Shown here one piece after another: positions 1 to 4,669 of a stretch of DNA of 7,807 nucleotides. The first letter of the stretch is position 1. Each line of letters starts with the position of its first letter. The notes under the pieces are model-generated. The model saw only the letters and a list, made by a program, of their open reading frames with translations, was not told the origin of the DNA and searched no databases. This stretch comes from Thiotrichales bacterium (lineage in GTDB: Bacteria; Pseudomonadota; Gammaproteobacteria; Thiomicrospirales; Thiomicrospiraceae): contig JALVTA010000104.1 in NCBI GenBank assembly GCA_027036095.1, positions 1-7,807 on the forward strand. Reading direction: 5' to 3'. Both the position numbers and the translations under genes were made by a program.

Positions 1-600
1 GTCGCGCATGGCGCCCGGCTCCGGGTGGCGGGCGTCGAAGAACACCAGCACCAGATCGGACATGTCGATGATGTGGTGAGTGATGCGCAGCACCGCGTCC
101 CGCTGGCTGTCGGCGTCGAAGCCGGGGGAGTCGATGAGGATCTTGCCCCGCAGCGGTTCGGCCTTGACCGTTTTCAGTTGCAGGTAGGCGTCCACCCGGT
201 TGCCTTCGCCCGGGTCCACTTCTTCGATCTTTTCGCTGATGTTGTAGAAGGGAAAGCGCGGGTCGGCATCCAGCGCCAGCCCGGGCAGGGTGACCGGCTC
301 CTCGCTGTGGCCGTAGCACAGTACGGTGAATTTCTCGTCCACCGCCTGATTGCCGGTGTCCTGAATGCGCTTGCCCACGTAGCTGTTGATGAAGGTGGAC
401 TTGCCGGCAGAAAAGGTGCCCAGCAGGGAGATCATGGGCCACCAGGAGATGTGTCCGGCGTGGGAGTCGCGCCGATCCAGCAGGCCCATTTTCCAGCTGA
501 TGCGGTCAAGGGTCCTGTAGCAGTCAATGGCCTCCAGCAGGGAGGGGTTTTCTTCCTTCAGATGCTCGGTGAGTTTTTCGTAGCGTTCTGCCGGGGTCAT
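1..600 (-). CDS. EHD/dynamin-type GTPase, C-terminus cut by window edge
   Basis: The window holds the first 200 codons; the gene continues past position 1. The frame is open throughout. It shows a dynamin-like G domain: a short helical N-terminus, a P-loop GTFSAGKST at residues 61-69 (G1), a switch-I stretch AVDEKFTV with T92 as candidate G2 threonine, and DSPGF at 157-161 (G3). LVLVFFDARHPEPG then matches the strand before G4; G4 itself lies outside the window. The order P-loop, DxPG, FDA-x-x is especially like EHD proteins, which bind nucleotide on the cytoplasmic face of membranes, oligomerise and tubulate or scaffold them. The start is ATG at 600: the upstream gene's stop TGA lies two codons before it in the same frame, so little further extension is possible, and AGGAG sits 6 nt upstream. 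It is the last visible gene of a four-gene block, 3 nt after its neighbour. The GTPase assignment is firm; a membrane-shaping role is inferred from the family. Other bacterial dynamin-like proteins are the main alternative to EHD. Confidence 0.9.
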   Translation of the reverse strand, partial: MTPAERYEKLTEHLKEENPSLLEAIDCYRTLDRISWKMGLLDRRDSHAGHISWWPMISLLGTFSAGKSTFINSYVGKRIQDTGNQAVDEKFTVLCYGHSEEPVTLPGLALDADPRFPFYNISEKIEEVDPGEGNRVDAYLQLKTVKAEPLRGKILIDSPGFDADSQRDAVLRITHHIIDMSDLVLVFFDARHPEPGAMRD

Positions 601-603
601 GGC

Positions 604-1326
604 TCACTCCTTGTTGTTCCTGTCGGCGCTTGTGTCGCTGCCATCCGATGCGGTGTCGGTCGTGGTGGCCGGCGCACTCTGCTGTATGCGCTGTTGCGGG
701 TAATAGTACTGCGGATAGTAGGGTGGCCGCCGGTAGCGCTGACGAGCCGGCGGCGGATTGTAGACCCGCTTGCTGGATTTCTTCGGCATCATGCCGAAGG
801 GCATGATGGAGTTCATGGAGTTCATGGGTTCGGAGATGTTCTGGTCCAGCTCCCACAGGCTGCGGGACATGGAGTCGGCCGAGCCCTGCATGCGACGCAC
901 CGTCTGGTTCAGGTCGGCGATGGTGGCGTTCATGCTGGCGAACTGATTGTGCAGGCTGGGCATCACTTCAGCGATGGTGTCGGCATCCGCCGTGACCCGG
1001 TCGAGCTGTTTGCGGATGCGGTCCATGGACAGATTGACCGCGCTCATCTGGGCGTCCACCTTGGCCATGTTCACGTTGAGCGTGTTGGTCATGGTCACCA
1101 CCGCGCGGGTCATGGTGATCATGTTGCGGGAAATTTCGCGCACGTCGGTAGCCAGCTGGAAGATGAGGTAGAAGCCGTAGATGGCCAGGACGATGAAGGC
1201 GATCATCATCGGGTAGAGCACACGCTCCCATTTCTTGATGCCGCCGGTCATGGCCTCGGCCATCTTTTCCACGGCGGCGAAGGTGCGCTCTTCCTGTTCG
1301 CGCTGGCAGGGGGTCTTGTCAGTCAT
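604..1326 (-). CDS. Membrane-anchored Met-rich coiled-coil protein with Pro/Tyr/Arg tail
   Basis: I do not recognise a named domain in this 240-residue protein. Residues 1-36 are polar and would be cytoplasmic, with K31-K32 just before a single membrane segment at about 37-58. Positive-inside reasoning puts the rest in the periplasm. Residues 62-165 look like a long helix or coiled coil of the chemoreceptor/tethering type, with Met, Leu, Val and Ile at heptad-like spacing (for example M72, M79, M94, M101). Methionine is unusually frequent, about 20 of 240. A Met/Asn segment follows (about 167-180, with MNSMNS and GMMP), then a Pro/Tyr/Arg/Gln-rich stretch at about 189-215 (RRPPYYPQYYYPQQ) and a Ser/Thr/Asp end. 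The Tyr/Pro tail resembles in composition the globule-type protein encoded at 3699-3172. From memory, Allochromatium vinosum has a fourth, coiled-coil sulfur globule protein, SgpD, of similar size; homology is untested. GGGAGG precedes ATG 1326 by 12 nt, rather long. The gene lies 18 nt after the TPR-like gene and 3 nt before the GTPase gene. A real CDS is very likely; function is unknown. Confidence 0.85.
   Translation of the reverse strand: MTDKTPCQREQEERTFAAVEKMAEAMTGGIKKWERVLYPMMIAFIVLAIYGFYLIFQLATDVREISRNMITMTRAVVTMTNTLNVNMAKVDAQMSAVNLSMDRIRKQLDRVTADADTIAEVMPSLHNQFASMNATIADLNQTVRRMQGSADSMSRSLWELDQNISEPMNSMNSIMPFGMMPKKSSKRVYNPPPARQRYRRPPYYPQYYYPQQRIQQSAPATTTDTASDGSDTSADRNNKE
607..611 (-). 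promoter_or_regulatory. Ribosome binding site of the dynamin-type GTPase
   Basis: AGGAG lies inside the last codons of the upstream coiled-coil gene, 6 nt before ATG 600. The arrangement AGGAG-TGAGCC-ATG places the Shine-Dalgarno sequence, the upstream stop and the new start within 14 nt, so the GTPase is probably translationally coupled to the gene before it. This site fixes the start of an ORF that has no stop in the window. Confidence 0.75.
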
Positions 1327-1344
1327 GTTGATACGGGGCCTCCC

Positions 1345-2448
1345 TTAATTTTGCGGGGTCGCGCGCTGGGCGGACTTTTCTGCGGGCAGATGCGCCTTGA
1401 TTTCCTTGCTCAGAGCCGGGTCAATGCCGGCAATGTTCTCGGCGAAGCGCCGGGCGGTGTCGATGCGTCCTTCCCGGATCAGCAGCTGAGCGGCATAGCG
1501 CCAGGCGCGGTGCGCCCAGGTTCTGTCGCCGATACGCCAGAACAGGTTGCCCAGTTCGCCGGCCAGATCGGCACGGGGATAGAAGTGCAGCAGGCTGGCA
1601 TAGATGGCGGCCGCCCACTGATAGTTGCCGGCCCGTGTGGCGGCACGGGCTTCGCGCAGCGCCTCCCCTGCGCTGTTGAAGCGGCTCAGAATGGCGCGAG
1701 GCTCCAGCTTGGCAGGATCGAACAGCAGGCCGGGCTGAAGCTCACCGTTGGCCTTTTTGTCCGCTGCGGTGGTTGCATCCTCCTGCTGGGGGGCAGAAAC
1801 GGCAGGCTGTGTTGCCTCATTCTGTCGGGATGCGTTTGTATTGGTGGTGCTCCGATCAGTGCCGTCATCGGCCGTGTCAGCTGAGCTGGTTCCTGCCTCA
1901 GACTCAGGCGCGGAAGCGGCAGTCTCGACGGTGTCCTCGGCGTTGCTTGCCGACTGGGGCACAGGCTTGTCCGTTCCGTTTTCCGTATGCTCTTTCTCAG
2001 CTTGAGCCGGCAAGGGAGCCGGTTCGGATTCGGCCAGGCGGGCTGGCGTTTCGGGTGTGGCCGGTTCAGCTGCGGTTTCAGCAGGTGTGTCGGCTGTTGA
2101 GGCCCGTGCCGCATCAGCATTCCCGGTCTCCGTGGATGCGGCATGCTCAGGCGCCGCTTCGGAATCCGGCATCGGACTTTCATGGGGGGCAACTACCGCT
2201 GTCTCTACGGTGGGTTCGGCTGCAGGTGCGGGCTGTTCTTCCGGTGTGGGTGCCGCCATGTTTGTTTCAGCCGCAGCGTCACCTGTGGCTTCAGCTGTTG
2301 AGGTTTCTGTCGCTGTGGCAGCTGTGTCTGTCTCCTCGTTGGCCTGGTGGGTCGGGGTGGTGCCGTAGGCCAGATAGAGGGTGACGGCCAGCAGTAGTGC
2401 CAGCACGAAAAAGCCGTTGTTGATCAGCAGACGGAACAGGTTTTTCAT
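1345..2448 (-). CDS. Membrane-anchored protein with long low-complexity linker and TPR-like domain
   Basis: The 367-residue protein has three parts. Residues 1-10 (MKNLFRLLIN) are short and basic and precede one hydrophobic segment at about 11-28, which could be a signal anchor with the C-terminus outside the cytoplasm. Residues 30 to about 235 are a low-complexity linker made almost wholly of Ala, Glu, Thr, Pro, Ser and Asp, acidic and probably disordered. Residues about 240-355 form a compact helical domain: segments such as ALREARAATRAGNYQWAAA and LGNLFWRIGDRTWAHRAW have the small/large residue spacing of tetratricopeptide helix pairs, so it probably binds another protein or a peptide. No cysteine is present. 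The start is ATG 2448, preceded by AGGAG at 7 nt that overlaps the ParA stop, suggesting coupled translation. An extended linker of this length could span the periplasm. The topology and TPR call are inferences; no named family is recognised. The linker's codons produce several long antisense ORFs that I regard as artefacts. Confidence 0.85.
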   Translation of the reverse strand: MKNLFRLLINNGFFVLALLLAVTLYLAYGTTPTHQANEETDTAATATETSTAEATGDAAAETNMAAPTPEEQPAPAAEPTVETAVVAPHESPMPDSEAAPEHAASTETGNADAARASTADTPAETAAEPATPETPARLAESEPAPLPAQAEKEHTENGTDKPVPQSASNAEDTVETAASAPESEAGTSSADTADDGTDRSTTNTNASRQNEATQPAVSAPQQEDATTAADKKANGELQPGLLFDPAKLEPRAILSRFNSAGEALREARAATRAGNYQWAAAIYASLLHFYPRADLAGELGNLFWRIGDRTWAHRAWRYAAQLLIREGRIDTARRFAENIAGIDPALSKEIKAHLPAEKSAQRATPQN

Positions 2449-2459
2449 GGGTGTTCTCC

Positions 2460-3077
2460 TCAGCCGTAGAGGTGTCGGGCCAGCCGATCCAGTTCTCGGG
2501 CGGCCTTGCCGTTGGGTTCCAGTTCGAAGGGCGCCAGCCCCTCGCTGAATGAGCGGCGGAAGGCGGCGCGGTTGTGCAGGCGCACCGGCACCCGCTCGAT
2601 AATGGGCAGCAGATCCAGCGCCTCTTCGGTCTCGGCGGTTTCAGGTACGAACGGGTGGGTGTCCGCCCGATTGATGACGCCGAGCACCTGGGGCAGGTTG
2701 TCCTGCCGCAGCGCCTTGATGCGCTTTATGAAGCGCTGGGTGGACCAGACGTCCGCCTGGGAGGGCGCTACGGGGATGACCACCCGGTCCGCCAGCCTCA
2801 GGGCATGGTCGAGCGCGTCCGCATCCGACATGCTCACGTCCATGAGCACTTCGTCCGCATCAGGCACGTCATCCAATCCTCGGGCGGTGAGCGGCTGGGG
2901 CAGTGCCGGCTCATACTGTTCCTCCAGCCGCACCTCCACGGCGTCCGAGAAGGTCTGCTGCGGATCCAGGTCATAGAGTGCCAGGGTGCGATCCCGGTGA
3001 GCCAGCCATACCGCCAGATTGAAGGTGAGGGTGGACTTGCCGGTGCCGCCTTTCATGTTGCCGATGACAGTGATCAT
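2460..3077 (-). CDS. Orphan ParA/MinD-family ATPase
   Basis: This is a compact deviant-Walker ATPase of 205 residues. KGGTGKST at 9-16 carries both the signature lysine K9 and the P-loop lysine K14. YDLDPQQ at 35-41 is the A' motif with D38, VLMD at 77-80 is the probable Walker B strand, and PVAPSQADV at 102-110 and NRAD at 136-139 match the usual later ParA positions. The C-terminus (EGLAPFE...NGKAARELDRL) is the typical end of short orphan ParAs. Such proteins lack the N-terminal helix-turn-helix of plasmid ParA. In other bacteria they position cargoes such as chemotaxis arrays (ParC, PpfA) and carboxysomes (McdA) by ATP-dependent binding to the nucleoid and cargo-stimulated release. No parB gene is next to it; the following genes encode two membrane proteins and a dynamin-type GTPase, so a cargo at the membrane is likely. 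AAGGAGG is 4 nt before ATG 3077. It begins a tight four-gene block just after a terminator. Family membership is near certain; the cargo is inferred. Confidence 0.95.
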   Translation of the reverse strand: MITVIGNMKGGTGKSTLTFNLAVWLAHRDRTLALYDLDPQQTFSDAVEVRLEEQYEPALPQPLTARGLDDVPDADEVLMDVSMSDADALDHALRLADRVVIPVAPSQADVWSTQRFIKRIKALRQDNLPQVLGVINRADTHPFVPETAETEEALDLLPIIERVPVRLHNRAAFRRSFSEGLAPFELEPNGKAARELDRLARHLYG

Positions 3078-3119
3078 GATGCCTCCTTCTTGTCAGGCCA
3101 CGTGGGAACATGGACTGGC
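3078..3119 (-). promoter_or_regulatory. Leader between terminator and ParA gene, with CCACGTGG palindrome
   Basis: This 42-bp leader holds an 8-bp perfect palindrome CCACGTGG (3098-3105) and a full Shine-Dalgarno AAGGAGG (3082-3088). TTGCCA beginning in the terminator T-tract resembles a -35 box, but nothing like a -10 box stands at the expected distance. The palindrome could be a regulator half-site or chance; the ribosome binding site is clear. Confidence 0.4.
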
Positions 3120-3157
3120 AAAAAGGCTCATCCCGCCGCCCAGGGCGGCAGGATGAG
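3120..3157 (-). terminator. Rho-independent terminator after the globule-type protein gene
   Basis: Read on the minus strand, arms CTCATCC-T-GCCGCC and GGCGGC-G-GGATGAG form a 14-bp stem with one G-U pair and a 3-nt loop (CTG), followed by CC and five T residues. It begins 14 nt after the stop of the gene at 3699-3172 and lies 42 nt before the ParA start. Its strength implies that much transcription of the upstream gene ends here and that the ParA block relies on read-through or its own promoter. I found no convincing -35/-10 pair in the remaining 42 bp. Confidence 0.85.
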
Positions 3158-3171
3158 TCGGACAGTACGCC

Positions 3172-3699
3172 TTACTTGCCTTTCTTGTTCTGTTGAGCAG
3201 GTTTGGGCGCATTGGGCGCCGGCATGGGCGGACGCGGGGGCATGCCGTAGGGGCGGTAGCCCGGTGCCGGCGGGGCGCCTGCGCCCGGTCCCTGCGGATA
3301 GCCGTAGTAGGCCGGCGGGGGCGGCGGCGGATAGCCGTAACCGTTGTAGTAACCATTGTAGTAGTTGTTGTAACCGCGGCCATAACCGTAGTAGTCGTTA
3401 TAGCCCCGGCCACGTCCACGGCCTTCCCAGTCGGAGTCGGCATCCATGTCGGTGTCAGCATCCATACCGAAGTTCATGTTGAACTTGCCTTTGCCGTGTC
3501 CCTTTCCATGGCCTCGACCATGGCCACGGCCGCGGTAGTCGCCACGACCGTAACCGCGACCATAGCCATAACCGTCACCGTAGCCGTTTCCATAACCGTC
3601 ATCATTCCACGGACCATCCCACCAATCGGCGGAGGCGGTCTGTGCGCCCATCAGGGCGGCGGATACCAGACCTGCGATTGCGAGTTTCTTCAAAGCCAT
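3172..3699 (-). CDS. Sulfur globule-type Gly/Tyr/Pro-rich secreted protein
   Basis: The 175-residue product starts with a classical Sec signal peptide: ALKK, then a hydrophobic core, with probable cleavage at ASA|DWW after residue 24. The mature chain is almost all Gly, Tyr, Pro, Arg, Asp and Asn. From residue 35 it shows GYG/DGYGYGRGYG repeats, at 56-72 HGRG/HGKG repeats with four histidines, then FNMNFG (73-78), a duplicated MDAD(T/S)D acidic motif (79-90), NNYYNGYYNGYGY (111-123), six consecutive prolines (124-129), and a Pro-rich, lysine-ended tail. There is no cysteine. A Sec signal plus a small Gly/Tyr-rich, collagen- or keratin-like chain is the hallmark of sulfur globule envelope proteins (SgpA-C of Allochromatium, CV1-type), which coat periplasmic sulfur inclusions. 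AAGGAG lies 7 nt before ATG 3699. A strong terminator follows and a dyad precedes, as fits a highly expressed structural gene. Another Gly/Tyr-rich surface or matrix protein is possible because low complexity weakens homology calls. Confidence 0.8.
   Translation of the reverse strand: MALKKLAIAGLVSAALMGAQTASADWWDGPWNDDGYGNGYGDGYGYGRGYGRGDYRGRGHGRGHGKGHGKGKFNMNFGMDADTDMDADSDWEGRGRGRGYNDYYGYGRGYNNYYNGYYNGYGYPPPPPPAYYGYPQGPGAGAPPAPGYRPYGMPPRPPMPAPNAPKPAQQNKKGK
3430..3465 (-). repeat. Two tandem 18-bp units encoding MDAD(T/S)D
   Basis: Positions 3430-3447 and 3448-3465 are direct tandem copies differing at two bases. They encode MDADSD and MDADTD inside the globule-type protein. This looks like a recent in-frame duplication giving an aspartate-every-second-residue patch between the basic His/Gly section and the Tyr-rich section. 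Confidence 0.85.
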
Positions 3700-3722
3700 T
3701 GTCTGACTCCTTTATCATGTGC

Positions 3723-3748
3723 GTGCTCATTTCCGAGAGGGTGAGCAC
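3723..3748 (-). promoter_or_regulatory. 7-bp inverted repeat upstream of the globule-type gene
   Basis: GTGCTCA (3723-3729) and TGAGCAC (3742-3748) are perfect inverted arms with a 12-nt spacer. The inner edge is 10 nt from the AAGGAG ribosome binding site and 23 nt from the ATG. It could be an operator read as DNA or a leader stem in the mRNA affecting translation or stability. A smaller stem, GAGCC-GGAT-GGCTC, follows at 3760-3773. No clear promoter boxes were found in this 117-bp spacer, so the gene may be co-transcribed with those upstream. Confidence 0.45.
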
Positions 3749-3779
3749 TTTCCCTGTTTGAGCCGGATGGCTCTGTTCG

Positions 3780-3815
3780 ACCGCGTCCATGTGGCAGCAT
3801 GGGCGCGGTTTTTTC
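3780..3815 (+). terminator. Strong hairpin with T-tract facing the plus strand
   Basis: CCGCGTCCATG (3781-3791), loop TGGCAG, CATGGGCGCGG (3798-3808) forms an 11-bp stem with one wobble pair, extendable by A3780-T3809, followed by six T residues at 3809-3814. The T-tract is on the plus strand, so as a terminator it would stop antisense transcription. On the minus-strand mRNA the same stem stands just after the stop of the small secreted-protein gene, without a following U-tract. There it may act as a 3' stability or processing structure. Confidence 0.55.
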
Positions 3816-3816
3816 T

Positions 3817-4227
3817 TTACCAACCGGGGGTTGGGAAAGAAAAACTGGGCATCGAAAAGCTCGGGCTGGGCATGTCGTTCCAGCTCGGCCAGTTGCTGCC
3901 ACGCCAGGGCCAGCTGCCCCAGCGGCTGCTGTGACGTCGATACGGCCGGTAGGGATAGGCGCGGGGCTGGACGGGTGCGCCATAGCCGTAATAGCCGGGA
4001 AAGAAGCGCTCGCCACCATAACCGGCCGTCGGATAGGGGGTGCCGTACATTGTCTGGGCGACGGCTGGCGGCGCAGCCGGTGTACTGCCGGTCCGCGGTG
4101 CGGTTTCCAGCCACTGGGCACGCGGCTGGGTCGCGTGGTAGGCGGACTCCGGCTGCGGCCAGGTGTCTGCGGCCAGTGTCGGCAGGGCCGTAAGCAGCCC
4201 GAGGGTTGCGACAAGCATCTTATTCAT
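3817..4227 (-). CDS. Small secreted Tyr/Pro/Trp-rich protein, possible second globule-associated protein
   Basis: The 136-residue product has a signal peptide (MNK, hydrophobic core to about residue 18, probable cleavage at TLA|AD). The mature part is Pro/Ala/Thr-rich at first, then Tyr/Gly/Pro-rich (FFPGYYGYGAP, about 86-96), then Arg/Trp-rich (about 107-126). It ends in an aromatic Ser/Phe/Pro repeat, PSFSMPSFSF, and a final Trp. It has no cysteine and no recognised domain. The start ATG 4227 overlaps the RND stop by 8 nt (ATGAATAA), with AAGGA 8 nt upstream, so translation is probably coupled to the transporter. Aromatic/proline-rich secreted composition and position next to the globule-type gene suggest that it belongs to the same extracytoplasmic structure or is a partner of the transporter. 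This is an inference. The signal peptide, coupling and good ribosome binding site make the gene itself likely to be real. Confidence 0.8.
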   Translation of the reverse strand: MNKMLVATLGLLTALPTLAADTWPQPESAYHATQPRAQWLETAPRTGSTPAAPPAVAQTMYGTPYPTAGYGGERFFPGYYGYGAPVQPRAYPYRPYRRHSSRWGSWPWRGSNWPSWNDMPSPSFSMPSFSFPTPGW

Positions 4228-4669
4228 TGTCCATGTCCTTCAGTCGGATGCCCCGTTTGCGTCCCGGCTTGCGCCTTGTGCGGGGCTTGGCCTTTTTCTC
4301 TGTGTCCGCCGGGGCGTTTTGCTCAGAGTCTCGCTGTTCCGTTGTGGCCGCTGGCGCGGCTGTGCTCGCATCCGTCGCTTCTGAGGCGGTGTTCGATGAA
4401 GAACCGTCAGCGGGTGTCGGATCATCTGCCGCCTCTGCGGTCGGTTGGGGTGTAGGGGTGGCTGCCGGAGTATCCGCATCGGTGCCGGCTCTAACCTGTG
4501 TCACCGATTCGGCGGCAGCCGGTTGTGTCGGGCCTTGGCCCGCCTCCTCCTGTTCGGTCTGTCCGGGGTTGGGCTGTTCCGGTGTGGGCACGGCGCACTG
4601 AGCGGCCAGGTTGCCGTCTTCATCCTCGCTCTTTGGACAGAACACCTGACGGGCGCTGACGCAGCCCAG
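4220..4669 (-). other. Disordered C-terminal extension of the RND transporter
   Basis: This part of the RND gene encodes a tail rich in Ala, Thr, Pro, Glu and Asp, acidic over most of its length and strongly basic in the last 25 residues (KKAKPRTRRKPGRKRG). The C-terminus of RND pumps is cytoplasmic, so the basic end should face nucleic acid, anionic lipid or cytoplasmic partners. Its composition resembles the linker of the TPR-like protein at 2448-1345. The boundary at about 4669 is approximate. Confidence 0.7.

Noticed and set aside
598..609. Possible stop-codon read-through fusing the coiled-coil protein to the GTPase, which share a frame across one TGA
   Set aside because: A good Shine-Dalgarno sequence and an ATG immediately follow the TGA, so separate, coupled translation is the simpler reading; no recoding signal is visible.
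25..1884. A 619-codon open frame on the plus strand
   Set aside because: It runs antisense across three well-supported minus-strand genes, one of them with clear GTPase motifs, and its translation is a low-information Gly/Val/His-rich chain typical of the reverse frame of GC-rich genes.
1748..2384. Overlapping plus- and minus-strand frames across the low-complexity linker
   Set aside because: The Ala/Glu/Thr/Pro codon bias removes stops from other frames; none has a signal, motif or plausible start region.
2460..3077. ParA considered as a plasmid or chromosome partition gene
   Set aside because: No parB, no parS-like 16-bp palindromes and no replication gene are visible, and the short form lacking a DNA-binding N-terminus fits orphan cargo-positioning ParAs better.
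3172..3699. Gly/Tyr repeats considered as a CRISPR-like or intergenic repeat array
   Set aside because: The repeats are short, irregular and in frame, with amino-acid periodicity; they are coding repeats of a structural protein.
3193..3744. Plus-strand Val/Thr-rich frame opposite the globule-type gene
   Set aside because: It mirrors the Gly/Tyr repeat codons of the real gene, which has its own signal peptide, ribosome binding site and terminator.
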